From NCBI GenBank assembly GCA_012064415.1, contig SSNU01000132.1, positions 1 to 64,000 of the forward strand: 64,000 nucleotides of DNA, written 5' to 3'. This document shows, piece after piece, positions 10,501 to 22,800 of the stretch. Source of the DNA: Gyrodactylus bullatarudis. Lineage: Eukaryota > Platyhelminthes > Monogenea > Gyrodactylidea > Gyrodactylidae. Position 1 is the first letter of the stretch. Each line of letters opens with the position of its first letter. Under the pieces are notes generated by a model. That model was not told the DNA's origin, did not search any database, and saw nothing but the letters and a program-made list of their open reading frames with translations. Both the position numbers and the translations under genes were made by a program.

Positions 10501-13500
10501 GAGTTATGGGATAAATTATGCTTGTGATAAAGTTCCTTAATTTACATCATTATTTAAGAATTTAAATGAAATATAAAAAAATAAAATAGCAATCTAAATC
10601 TTTATTCACGGTTTTATTTATTTTGTATCATTCAAATTGGGACTTAAAATAAACGTGCAAATTAAATTGTTTCGAAAATACCTCGTTCATGTTAAATCAT
10701 GTTTCCAATTTGAAAATAAGCTAGCACATACAGTTTTATCTTCAAACCAATAAATCCTATAATTTGAAGTAAAAATCTTTGGTATATCAAATAATCTGAC
10801 GTTTAATTTCTCTCAAAAATAATTCATAAGATATATAAATTCAAAAGATTTAATATCATGTTTTCTTAGCCTCATTTTTTAAGCGCAATTTTCAATCGAT
10901 TTTTCTCGTGTTGACTTTTCAAATTGAAAATAGACCTGTCATCCAAAAGTAATTGAAGTGACGAATATTTTCGATTCTGCTCTGTATGAATAGAAGAACC
11001 TGTTTCTCTTTATTAATTATCTCTGCAAAAGATAAAAGTATCATCAATGTTTATTGATCCCATTCTTTAAAAAAATCAAAAGAAGTTATCCAAAATTAAC
11101 AAAGAGCTATAAAAAAGAATAGGAGAGAATAGGTTTCTCCTTTTTCTTCACTCTCGTTGTCAGGACGAAAGAGATAATAATATTTTTTGTAATAAAATTA
11201 ATTCCCGAAATAGTTATTAGATTTTCTATAAAAAGATATGACAAAGGCTCATAAAATGTGAAAGTTTCCTCTTTCCCTCTTACAAAATATACACAAACAC
11301 ACACGCAGAGATACAAAATGTAAAAATAATTTTTCTCTGGGCATCGAGATGAGATAGATGACGGTTGAATAATGAAACAATAATGAGACAGACAGGCAAG
11401 CAAAAAATATGGACGATGAATTAATAGGGATTTTTCAGATTTATTATTACAGTAATAATCCTGCATCATATTCAGTGGACAGACATTAAAATTTATTGTA
11501 AACTATTTATTGAATTTGAGAAAATATTTGGTTGCTTTTGTAGATTATAAACATGACATGTTCTGTAAAATAACTTGTACGATAATTCATCATCATTGAA
11601 TTTACAAGAAAGGATACGTTTTCGCGCATCTGAAGTCGGTTTTAGATTTTAGTTAAAATACAATTTCTTTTTTTACCCAATAAATCGGTATTTTTCAACG
11701 CGAGAGATTATTCTTTAAAAGTACGATAAGATAATAAGTTATCAATCCACGAAAATATATTGCTTGCGAAATATCTATATCCTGAATCATATACATATTG
11801 AAAGGGGAAGATGCTTACGAAATAAATTACATTTCCTTCACACTTAATGTTACTATTTTTTCAATTAAACAGGGAAAATGTCAACGAAAAGATCCTCCGT
11901 GTAAATACCTTCATCCCCCATTGCATTTGAAAGAACAACTGGTTCAGAATGGGAGAAACAATTTATTCTGGAAAAGTCTTCAACTTCAAATCCTCCAACA
12001 GCATCAACAACAGCAACACGATTTAATCTCTGGGCATTCGCATCACTTTCTTCAAACGAGTCAAGCCGCAGCTGCTGCTGTAGCTGTTCAGAGGAGTACA
12101 CAAACTCTCAATTCGATGAATAATCCAAATAATGCTGATCAAGTTAGTTTTCTAAACAATAAGAAGAGATTCTGAACTATTTTCATCCCATTATTCTTGA
12201 ACGCCTTTAAATGTCTGTAAATAAATTAATAAAATAGTTTTATAGCTAGAGCTACCTATGACATTAATTTCAATCTGTAGTTATTTTATTTTTGCTCCTA
12301 CAAAAAATTTCACAAATTTTTATGACTTGATATGAGATCTAAGCAAAATATTTCTTCAAGAATCAGACAGGGCTTAAATATTTCACAGCGAAAGGAGAGA
12401 ATTTTGAGCCAATAATTCTTATCGCCGATTTAGTATCGAAAACTAACTTAATTTCTATCACATTATGAGATATTTAGGTATAAATATTTTATTTATAAAC
12501 TGGCTACTCACAAGAATATATGATGACAATAAATTTATTTTTCAGCCAAAATTGATTTATCCAGATTTAAGCATGTTAATGAATCAGCATAATCAGAACC
12601 ATTTACAATTCTTAGTGAGTCTTTGGAAATAAATGTATTTTGGTGATCATTAGAAGAAAGCTTTCCTCACCTCTTTTTCTATAGTATGCTTTTCAATTTT
12701 ATTTTATATCCCAAATGTAATTAATAAGCTAAAGTGAAAAAGTCAGGTCTGGCTAGATGCATGAAAAATCTAATTTTTTGATCAGATTGTTCTCAAGAAT
12801 TATTCTTCATCTTACAGTGTTTTTGTTTTGAAAATTTTCTGTGATCAGACTGGCTTAAAAGAGACAGATTAATCCAATTTTACGAGGGCTAAAATATTAC
12901 CATCTAATATGAAGATGAGAATTTACAAAATTAAATAAACCTTGGATAAAAGTTGATTATATTCGAATTAAATTTACTTTTACCAGTGTTTATTAGAGAA
13001 AACCCCGTTTTTGGATTACAAATTGAACAAAATATTTCTAGCGAAAAATTATTTTTATGAAAAATATGGTCATTTTTCAAATTTTCCATTTTTTCGAACT
13101 TAGAGCTAAAAATTTTTATCGATTTGAAAGTGAGAGGCTAATCAAAAGATTTTTTTCATGATCAAGGTTAAATAATAAAGCTTATTAGCACCGTCAAATT
13201 ATCGACAGTTTCCCCATTTTCGAGAGATTTTGAATTATAATTCAATTTAATTATAACCATCGAAATTTCATTAATTTTCAAGTAGTGAAAATGATAAAAA
13301 AATCGAGATTCCGCTCCCGCATAAGTTCAGATTCAGTTGAATTGATATTCTTGTCTAATCCTGATCCTGAAAAACTCTTTCGATCAGCCTCCCACTTTCA
13401 AATCAATAAAAATTTTCGCCAAATGTGAATTTGAAAAATGACTATATTTTCCATAAAAATAATTTTTTTCAAAATTTTTTTCTACAAATAGTAAAAGTGA

Positions 13501-15608
13501 GCAACATGAGTAAGATTCCAAAAAATCTTCAACAAATTCGGATTCTTGATGAAAAAATCGAAATTTCTGTAAAAATCATAGATTCCCAACTTCATAACAA
13601 TTAGCTACGAATATATTAAACAAATAGATTTAATAATTTCATGTTTATATTTTTCAATCTTATCCTCTGCATCTACTCAAAATCTTTGAAATTTTTTGCA
13701 TTTTTCTAGACAGATTTTTTCACTTTTGTAACCATTCTAAGGTTATTAAGTACACTGAAAGAATTACTGAAAGAAAAATATTATTATTTGCATGACAGGT
13801 GAATGCTTTCATTATTTTATTTTTAAAATCCCCCTAAAAACAGAATGGAAATTTATGGCTTGATCAGTATTTTCCTCAAATGCTCCCCTCCATGAATGCT
13901 ACCCAATATTTTGGTGCTCCAATAGTAGATAGCCTGCTTCAGCCATCTTCTCGTAAGAGGCCTATTGATTCCGATATGTCTATTGCATGCAATTCAAAGT
14001 TGTTAAAACAGCACTTAGTGCCTACACAAGCCAGCATTGATGCATCACTTAATAATAAATTGGTATATGAACATTCTCTTTAAATTGCATTACTTTTAAG
14101 TGGTCCAATTCTCTCGAAATTAGACCTAGATAATCTTTTTATCGACACATTTTTTCATTGAAAGGGTTAAATCGAACTAAAATCGGTTGATATAAAGAAT
14201 CTGATATGATTAATCTGACTTGATATAAATGAAAAAAGTGTCGATTAAAATTTTGTCTTCTCAATATAAAAAGAATTCGTTTTATCTAGGGAGAATCTGA
14301 CAAAGTTTTGCTTTCTTACCCTTCATTATGCCATTCTCTTTTATGAACACAATTGTAGATGCTTATTAAGCATTGCTTGTATAAAATTTTCGAGTAAACC
14401 TTTATGATTTTTATCGATTAGCAAAGGAAGAAAAAGGTTATGCTTTCATTTGAACTCTTGCATTGCTTGAACCAAAAGCAGAATATAAATTCCAGTTGTC
14501 ACTTGGACTTTTATTGGTTAGACTAATTAGTTAACGAAATTACCGAATCAGGATACTTTTAAATTTGATATCTAGAAAAAATTTCTAAAGATGAAACCGA
14601 CTAATTTTAGTTATCCTTCTTTCTTAGAATTTCATCTAAATTCAAACCATCTTTGAAGATAAGGTATGCACTGAATAATCTTTTTTTTCAAGGATTTCCA
14701 AACGAACCTCCAAACCACTTATCTTAATCTCTTTAAATTCCTTTGATCTTGACAATTTTCGGTTACAATCGATTCTCCCTTTTTTCTGGTTGAGATGAAG
14801 AAAATTTTCAGACTTTTTGAATCAAAGAGTGATATAATACTTATGAAAAGCTATTTAATCAGCCTTACTTGCGAGTTAATACTGTAATAATTCTGATGTT
14901 TACTCTTTAATTTGTAATAGGGTATTAACATGAACAATTATGGAGTATTTGAACCAGAATTATTAACAAATATTGGCATTATACCACAGCCAAACTCAAA
15001 TTGCCTTCAGACTATGATCAGTACCAATGACACTCAAGCATCCAATACAAATCAGTTATTCTCAACTATGCCAAACTTGAGTATGTTGAATATGCTTTCT
15101 TTGTTTTCTTTTCAAATTTTTTTGTTTAATCCTTTCGGTGTCCGAGACTTTTCCTTATTTTAATAAAATCCAAAATTTAACCTATGAAAACTATTTCATT
15201 TTGGGTTTCATCTTAAACTTTGATTCGTTCATAAATTTGCCGAACTAATAAAGCTACCAAGGTGTGAAAAAATTATGTGCATCGGCGCCGAAAGGGTTGA
15301 AAGAAAACTGCTTGGGCATCAGAAATTTCATCAATTTTTTCTTGATCTTTGCGTAGATTTGGATTTAGGAGTAAAAATTAATTTTTTTAGATCATCCTGG
15401 TGGAAAGCGCCATGCAATGATTGATGCAAAGAACGGTCTTCCAATATTTCAAGCAAATTCCCTACTAGATCAACAAAATCAGCAATCAGTTATTCTTGAT
15501 CCGAATCTAATGTCACACCAGGTTTCGAATAATGGACATGAAATTCAATTAATCAGTGCCCTGGCCAATGCCACTGCTACATCAGCTCCAGTCTATGGGA
15601 CATATTGA
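4584..15608 (+). CDS. mbl: muscleblind-like CCCH zinc-finger splicing regulator
   Basis: RNA-binding regulator of alternative splicing. Six coding exons join in frame: 4584-4886, 11873-12142, 12546-12614, 13844-14062, 14921-15080 and 15391-15608, giving 412 residues. Every junction has GT and AG. Finger 1 is C62, C70, C77, H81 (spacing 7-6-3) next to the family signature RWLTLEVC. Finger 2 is C96, C104, C111, H115, split by the intron after DSIK, with CKYLHPP following. LKEQLVQNGRNNL after finger 2 is also conserved. The C-terminal part is rich in Gln, Asn and Ala, with a KRP..SD block near residue 195. Only one finger pair is present, as in invertebrate muscleblind (vertebrate MBNL has two). 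The 69-nt third exon and others are frame-preserving, so isoforms are likely. Upstream non-coding exons are not resolved. Confidence 0.93.
4887..11872 (+). other. muscleblind intron 1 (7 kb)
   Basis: A 7-kb intron splits the second zinc finger after DSIK, a position shared with other muscleblind genes. It starts GTGAGT and ends AATTAAACAG. Apart from a tiny TTAA-flanked hairpin element at 6706-6794 and a weak match to the long-hairpin repeat family at about 9530-9690, I see no genes or recognisable repeats. Short open stretches within it look like chance. Confidence 0.7.
6706..6794. mobile_element. tiny piggyBac-type MITE flanked by TTAA
   Basis: An 81-bp unit (6710-6790) has ends CCCCTTCGA and TCGAAGGGG and is flanked on both sides by TTAA. 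It encloses a second short palindrome around GAGGTCGTATACAACCTC. TTAA flanks plus CCCTTCGA-like ends fit non-autonomous piggyBac elements. Half copies with similar ends occur near 28545-28570 and 26990-27010. Confidence 0.6.
13020..13610. repeat. degenerate foldback element in muscleblind intron 3
   Basis: Inverted arms at about 13028-13170 and 13340-13490 share blocks such as TATGGTCATTTTTCAAAT and the complement of CAATAAAAATTTTCG. The right side extends to about 13610 with GATTCCCAACTTCATAAC, the end sequence seen also at 33817-33850. The left outer end is lost. It is an older member of the long-hairpin family and has no coding capacity. Confidence 0.6.
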
Positions 15609-16907
15609 TTTTTTTTATTTTTTTTTCTTCTTAATTTTTGACTCGAATCATCCAAAGACAAATGAACTTATTCAATATTATGTATAATTATAATTAATAT
15701 TATTTTACTTAAAAACAATAATTTTTTTGAATCCCAGAAAAGAGTGAAAGAGAATAGAAAAATTTCATAATTTTGATATTCCGAAAGCTTTGATTGATTT
15801 GGTTTTGTGAAAGTCCACATATCCGAGTCCATGCCCTTACCCATTGTTGACATTGATAATTTCACCGATAAAACAGTGTATTATTTTATAAAATATGATC
15901 ATAAAATTTTTTCTCAATAATGATTCTGAAACTGGATATTATAGACATGAAATTGTGTCTGTAACATGTATAAAACTTCCGATAAATGGTCTCTGCCATA
16001 TCAAGAGTGATTTAGAATATATATATTTAAAAAAACATTATATTATATTACATTATATGTAATTCAAGATTTGATAATGTGTATGAAAAGACCGAGTAGG
16101 CATCTTGAAGAGAGATGTATATATTGAAAAACATGATGATGGTGATTATTTTCTCGAAATATTAACAGTTTTTTAAAAGAAATTATAAAAACTGATCTCT
16201 ATTCTTTTTCTAATTTATGTAATAAGATTTTAACCCAAGTTCCCTCCAAACAAACACAAAACTCTACACATTAGTGCCTCTATCATAGATTTTTTTGATT
16301 TATAATGAGAACTATCAGAAATAAAAAATAATTTTAGTAAAACTATTTCCGCTTCATCTTTAAAAAAATAAAAGGAAACGAATTGACGAGAAAATCAAAA
16401 ATTTTAAATCTGTGATGCAATCCGAGTTCTTTAATAGAATTTCAGGCTATTTCAGTAATGAGGAGTTATCTTGACAAGGTTTAGATAACATTTGTGATCA
16501 AATCTGCTCTGCCATGCATGTTTGGATTGTTTCTTTACTAGCTTATAAATTAGATACACACTGAGTCTTATTTCTGAGGCAAGATGTGTGACTTCTCTGA
16601 ATAGAAAGACTCAAGCACTTATTGGTCAGTAGTATACACCAAACTGCTAATCAAAATCTGCAATCACTAATTCAGAATTATGATCGATATAAATAAAAAA
16701 TATTTACTGTGAAGTAGCATTGCATTAAAAAAATATTTGTCACTTTTCATGTAATAAATGTATAAATATTATATTATAAATTAAAACTAATTTAATTTTA
16801 ATTTAAATTAGTTCAATTTTTTTAAATTAGAAAGCACAATCCAGGGAACAAATGTTGTTTTAACTGGTCTTGGCTTTGGAATATTATTGTTGTCTATTTT
16901 TTGAGAT
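15609..16907. other. intergenic: muscleblind 3' UTR and VBP1 upstream region
   Basis: It probably includes the muscleblind 3' UTR; an AATAAA occurs near 16320. The last part is the short promoter region of the prefoldin gene. No other gene or named repeat is visible. Confidence 0.4.
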
Positions 16908-17435
16908 ATGGCAACACAAGAAAAAGTTGAGAATCATGGAATTCCTAAAGCAAAGTTCATTGAAGATATCGAAAAATTTGTTGGAAAACTTGATTTAGAG
17001 GCTGTTAAATCTTGCCAAAGGGATATGGAAATTCTTTATCAGCAATACAAACGTTTCCAGCAAATTCTAAGCGAAAAGAAGTATAAGTCGATAGAAAAGC
17101 TTCCTCTTCTCAATGATACATTTGAATCCATTCAGAGATTGAAGAAAAAGCCTAAAGATTTCGATGTAATATACCCATTAGCAGATCAAGTATTTGCAAA
17201 TGCTCACATTGACGACGGGAAAAAGGTTTATCTTTGGATTGGCTGTAATGTCATGGTTGAATATTCCTTAGATGAAGCAGAAAAAATTGTCCTGGAAAAT
17301 AGAACGATTGCTAACGAGTCTCTGAAAAATATCGACGCTTCTCTTGATTTTCTTAGAGAACAAATGACAATTGTCGAAGTTAACCAAGCTCGACTTCACA
17401 ATTTTTCAGTTAAGCTTAAACAAGAGGCTAAATAA
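16908..17435 (+). CDS. VBP1: prefoldin subunit 3 (VBP1)
   Basis: Alpha-type subunit of the hexameric cytosolic prefoldin chaperone, which delivers unfolded actin and tubulin to the CCT chaperonin. It is a single uninterrupted exon of 175 residues, close to the family's usual length (about 180-200). The sequence opens with a GIP.A.F.EDIEKF block and has the expected alpha-prefoldin layout: an N-terminal coiled coil (about 10-70), a central beta region with VYLWIGCNVMVEY (about 105-120), then DEAEKIV and a C-terminal coiled coil ending FLREQMTIVEVNQARLHN. The start is the first in-frame ATG, after TTTTTTGAGAT. The stop codon overlaps an AATAAA at 17431-17436, so the 3' UTR may be very short. 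The basigin-like gene begins 376 bp downstream on the same strand. Confidence 0.95.
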   Translation: MATQEKVENHGIPKAKFIEDIEKFVGKLDLEAVKSCQRDMEILYQQYKRFQQILSEKKYKSIEKLPLLNDTFESIQRLKKKPKDFDVIYPLADQVFANAHIDDGKKVYLWIGCNVMVEYSLDEAEKIVLENRTIANESLKNIDASLDFLREQMTIVEVNQARLHNFSVKLKQEAK

Positions 17436-17436
17436 A
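17431..17436 (+). promoter_or_regulatory. AATAAA overlapping the VBP1 stop codon
   Basis: A canonical poly(A) hexamer spans the TAA stop of the prefoldin gene. It is the closest candidate signal for this gene. Whether it is used cannot be told from sequence alone. Confidence 0.4.
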
Positions 17437-17811
17437 TACCAAGTGCATTATTGAATTATAAAATATATTTTATTATTGAATTTTTATTATCCTACATAAT
17501 CCTAAATTTAGTTGAAGATCAATAATAGCTAGAAATTCTGATTCAAGATCTCGACTCGTGACTCCCGAGATTCAATCTCTGCTTAACACCAAAAAAATTT
17601 ACTATGGCATTTTTATCAACTCTAATTTGTCATTTGGAAAATTGCTCTTATACACTGTAGAAACTATTGATAAAATTCTCTAAAATTGGAAGTTAACATG
17701 ATATAAGATTTTTTAATAATCTTTTTGAATTCTCACTAATTTACAACAAGGAATAAATGATTAGATAAAAAAAATTTTTTCTTACTTCTAAGATATCGTT
17801 CAAATCAGAAA

Positions 17812-18942
17812 ATGAAAAATATTCCAGCTCTTTTGTTTTTCTTCATTTTAACGACTATTTTGCAAGTTTCTAATGGAGAATTTTCCATTCCTGTCTCATA
17901 TAAGACAATGCTGTTTTCATATGGAAATGCTACCAAAAACCTTGTTGATCCTGGCAACACTACATTAGATTTTGTTATTGCAGATTACTCTGCTGCGCCT
18001 AGCTCAGAGTTCACTTGGTCAGTGAATGATGAAGAGAAAACATTCCGCCATACAGAACCTGGTGTTGTTGCGAAAATGCCTTATTATTACTATGAAAAAG
18101 CAGGAAACAATTTGAGAACAGTTTTAGTTCTAGATAATGAAAAAGCCGTACCTGGTTAGTTCTTACGCTCTCACATTATTTTTATTTTCTTAAGGCGAAT
18201 ACAAACTTAACATAACTGATGGCCAATACATTAAAACCGTTACTCAAAGACTTAATTCGATACCAATTCTGCCTGAAGTTCACAAGCCTAAACGAGTGCT
18301 CGAAGGCGATTCCCTCAAACTTAAATGTAACGCCAAGTCATATCCAGCTATATCTCAATATAAATGGGAATTCTCTCCTATGGATAGTGAAGGCAAAGAT
18401 GATGAAGAGTCTCAAATGAATGCATTAACCAAATTTACTGAAGTAGTTGGGGATAATAACAAGTTTATCACAGACGAAGGAGCTCTTCTGACAATCAAGT
18501 CTCTCAAGAAGGAAGATAATGGTCTCTATAGATGCACTGCCACCAATAATATTGGAAATGATAAAATAATTTACTATGTAAATGTTAAAAGTGAGTAACT
18601 TTATGTAAAAGGGCTCTTTTTGAGTTAATTAAATTTAAAATTTACAGATCGATGGGCAGCTCTTTGGCCATTCATTGGCATTGTCATCGAGGTTGCTGTT
18701 CTTGTCTCAGCTATTCTTTTATATGAAAGGCATGCTATGAAGAATAAATCTCAACCAGATGCAGCTACTCGTATTAGCCAGTCTCAAAATAATGTTGCAC
18801 CTATTGTCAATAACCAAGAAAATAATCCGTAAGTTATTATTTGCATATTTGTATGATAAATTATATTGAATAAATTCATTTTCTTTGAATGATTAGCGAT
18901 AACAAGGATACAATTCGCGAACGAAATGTCCTCAAAACTTAA
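17812..18942 (+). CDS. bsg: basigin/neuroplastin-type Ig membrane glycoprotein
   Basis: Type I membrane protein of the basigin/embigin/neuroplastin family, known as chaperones and partners of monocarboxylate transporters and as adhesion molecules. Four exons join in frame: 17812-18154, 18195-18590, 18648-18828 and 18897-18942 (321 residues). A signal peptide (1-22, ends SNG) precedes a first Ig-like region that lacks cysteines. The second Ig domain has C159, W172 and C228 with the EDNGLYRC motif. The transmembrane stretch (about 251-273) has the family hallmark: AALWPF followed by a membrane-embedded glutamate (E261). The short cytoplasmic tail ends near IRERN, like basigin. Several Asn-X-Ser/Thr sites lie outside. 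The introns at 18155-18194 and 18591-18647 are tiny (40 and 57 bp). The cysteine-free first domain is unusual but its fold is plausible. Confidence 0.92.
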
Positions 18943-19872
18943 GTTATGCAGAAGTAAAGTATCAATATAAAAGGCTTTTGTTCGTATATTCATAAAAAAC
19001 ATTAACCTCTTTAAAATTATATCTGTCTATATTCTCTCTAATTGATTCAAGGATATTTATATTTGTATTTTGTAATGAGAAAAAGAATAAAAAAGGGTCC
19101 ATTAAAACAGCAGTTAAAAACAATCCAAACTTGAAAACAGTGTACCGCGCTACATCTTAAAGTGGTTCAAGACTAAATTCGTGAAGCATTCAAAGATTAC
19201 ACGCACTATAGTGATTTTGACAAAAGAAAGTTTACAATTTGAAAGAAAATAAATAAATACGCAAAACTTTTATTAATCCAATCATCAAAGTATAAACTTT
19301 CAAGAATAAAACATTCTGAAAATATAATTTATCTTTCCAAATGCTGGCCATTCAAAGAATCCAATTGTACCATTATCTTTCTAAATATAAAAAATGCTTA
19401 TTCATCAAATTAATTTTAGTGTTGAGTTGATTTGTTAACAAGAGAAAAGTGAATTTCCAATATTGATTTAAAAAAAATAAATTAAAACTTATTGCTATTT
19501 GAAGAAGATCCTTATGTATTACTGATAAGGTTCTTGCTGGATTTCAATTTAACAAATATCAATGATTCATTGATCAATCACTAAACTCAGTACTGCTAAA
19601 ATAACAGTGTTAGATTTAAATGTACTCAAAATTGACATTATTGAATCAATAATATTGTTCTAGTTTAGGTGCATGAAATAAGCAGTTCGCATAGCTACTA
19701 ACTATTAGTTAGTAAATACATTTACTCAAACCAAGCATACCAACGGAAATTATAAAATATACAAATAATTACCAAGATATTTTTAAAAAACTCTAGAACT
19801 TTTATTTGAATATTCGTTTTAATCTGTTAATTTTCCATCAAAGCCATGTGAAGCAATTATAAAATTTGAAAA
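18943..19872. other. intergenic between basigin-like gene and SIK
   Basis: An AATAAA at 19086-19091 is a candidate poly(A) signal for the basigin-like gene. The rest is AT-rich with no gene or repeat I can support. The last part should contain the SIK 5' UTR. Confidence 0.4.
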
Positions 19873-22800
19873 ATGCAACAGTCTATAGATTATACTAAAA
19901 GAACTTCTACTAGCAGCAATACAAACTCGAGTGAATCATCCTCTAAGAGTGATAAACGTTTTTTCAAGCTTAAGATTGCTGGTAGTAGCACAAATTCCTC
20001 ATCAACAGAGGAAACTGAAGCAAGAGAAAAACGTTTTGGCAGTTATGAAATTCCTCTTAAAATAAAATCATTTTGTGATCAGAATATTATGTCAACATTG
20101 AGAGAAACAGACGTCCACTATATTCCAGATTTATTGGACGATCAAAAGAAAGTTGCCAAAATCCTGGCTTATTTGCCAAGTAATTTTTCAATTATTTTTA
20201 TACCGTAGAACTACTCTGTCCCATCCATTCTAAGCAATATTGTGATTCGAGTTTTTTAAATAGAGAATTCTTATCCATGAAAGATACAGATATAGGAAAT
20301 GATCCAACTTTCACTTCTGCTGCAATGCTAAAAATGAATCTGATGGCATTGAATTCCTTTAAGAAGCAAAATGAAAAATTAAAATCTTCGATCAATAAAG
20401 AGGAAAAAAACACTTCAATGACTGATGAATCTCGGATCGGACCATATACTTTAGAAAAATCTCTTGGAAGAGGAAACTTTGCCATCGTGAAGTTGGCTCA
20501 TCATTCGATTCTGAAAACAGAAGTTTGTTGAATTAATCTATGAGAATAACTGATAAAAATAATTTTGAATATCTTCTTCATAGGTTTCAATAAAAATTAT
20601 GAACAAAACTATGATTGGTAAGCAGAATCATCACAAAATAAAAAGGGAAATTAAAGCCTTACGTATGTGTCAGCATCCAAATATTTGCCGACTCTTTCAT
20701 ATAATGGAGACTCAGAACAATATCTACATTGTAATGGAATATGTTAAAAAAGGAGAATTATTTGGTAAGCTTCTTATGTTCAATCATCTTGATATTAATC
20801 AACTACATTAAAATTCATAGTTACTGTATAATTATTGAAAACTTTTAGATTAAATTTCAAATTGATTATGGAAATTCTATCAATAAAAGCTAAATAGCTT
20901 GAGTTTATTAATTCTCTTCCATGAGTTTAGTATTCGATAGCAAAGATTGAGATCAAAACTAAAGCAAAAATCGTCTATCGTATCTAAATTAGCTTATTTT
21001 CTGGTAAAATAACATGAGTTCTAAATGCAATTATTTAAACCCTTAAAGCCTCAGAGATTTTTTTCATGACTCGCATTCAATCTTTTTTCGGTAGAAGTTC
21101 GTTTCAGGTTACGCTCAACAGGGGTACTAGGCCCAATTTTTCGCGTAACCTGAAACGAACTGCTTAAATTTTTGAAAAAAATTAATTTTCTTTGAATAAG
21201 TACAGCACGCGTTTGACGAATGATAGAGCTGAGATCTTTGCGCATTCCGAGAGCTTAATAGATTTCCTATTGAATGGGTGGTAAACGAAGTATTTTCTGA
21301 GGTTTAAATGAAGAATAATGAAGGGTTAAGAAATCCACTCTGATAGCTTTAATACTCTTTTGAATGATAATACATTTAATCCTGACAAGGTTTTGTCTAA
21401 CCAGAATCCTCTTTCGAGTTTGGCCCCTTGGAAAAATCAGTTCTTCTTCTAGACATTTTCATTAATCTCTCTTGAACTATTTCTATAAACGGTATTATAT
21501 TAAAGCTAATTGATATAAAGTTGGGAATCTATGATATACATAGATATATACTATCACTCAAATTGAATTACAAACTCTTTTACCATATTCATACAATAAT
21601 GCAGTGAGTTAATCCGGATGGCAATATTATTGTTGTGGTTAGGTAAGTAGAACAACACTCGTTAGGTAAGTAAGTAGGTAATTCGTATATTTTAAACAAC
21701 AATCTCAATGAAGACAATGATAAGATAATATTTGTTTATATGGGATCAAATAGATACGTCTTCAAATTGTATTATTAACTTCGATCCTCAACATCCCCCT
21801 TGTTTGAAGCGAGCTGGCGTACGGTGAGTTCGTTTCGATCTGCCCTGAGCCAGTGAAGTTCGAGGTAGGTGCTCGTTGTTCTTCTTGACGCTTACTTTAG
21901 GTTCTGGTGGCTGAACTGGAGGTGGAGTTAGATTAGGTACAGGATTGTCGGCTGTAAATCTGTCATTGTCAGTATCAATCTCGGAAGGTGTGGGTATGTC
22001 TTGTATTCCGTAAGCTGAAGCTAGGTCTGCAAAAAGGTCTGCTGGCTCAACCCTTGGCTTGACATGATTGCAATGGACCGGGCGAGTGCTGCCATATTCG
22101 TTGGTAACTTCAACGATGGGTCCAGCGGATTTCTTTACAACTCCTTTGAGCCAACGAGCGTTGGCTGTATTATGCTTATCGTGGAACCAGACTAATTGAT
22201 CTGCAACAAAATTAGGATTAGGTAGAGAGATGTGCCTTTTAGGTCTGTTGAGAGGATTCATGATGGTAAGTTTGGTGTCTACTCTTCTTCCGAACATTAT
22301 TTCGGATGGTGAGAGACCCTTTAACGTGTCATTAGGTGTTGACCTGTAATAGGATAAAAAGATACGGATGGCTTCCTTCATCTCCTCCCCTCGGTGTTTA
22401 AGCAAACATCTTTTGAAGGTATCAACAAATCTCTCGGCTTGGCCGTTGGACTGAGGGTGATAGGCGGGTGAATTCAGTAGCTGAATTCCTTTTGATTTAG
22501 CCCATGTCTTCATCTGATCCGAGACAAATGGTTTGCCATTATCAGTAACTAAACATCCGATGCAGCCGAAGGTAGTCTGCAACTTGGTAAGTTTAGCTAT
22601 GACATTTTTCGTGTCTGGAGATTTCATCATCTTGACTTCAGGCCATTTTGACTTGGCATCAACGATTATCAAGAAAAAGTAGCCATCAAAAGGGCCTGCA
22701 AAGTCCATGTGAACACATTGCCAAGGTCGGTCTGCAGGAGGCCATGAAATAGGTGCCGCTTTAGGAGGTAGTTTAGCGTTTTCCTGACAGGGTTCACATG

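Noticed and set aside
11107..11469. 120-codon open frame on the minus strand
   Set aside because: Low-complexity, Cys/Val repeat from a (CA)n-like run and AT-rich noise; no homology seen and it lies in an intron.
17520..17585. tRNA-like boxes after VBP1 (GATTCAATCTC)
   Set aside because: A box-B-like string alone with no credible box A or cloverleaf; not enough for a tRNA or SINE.
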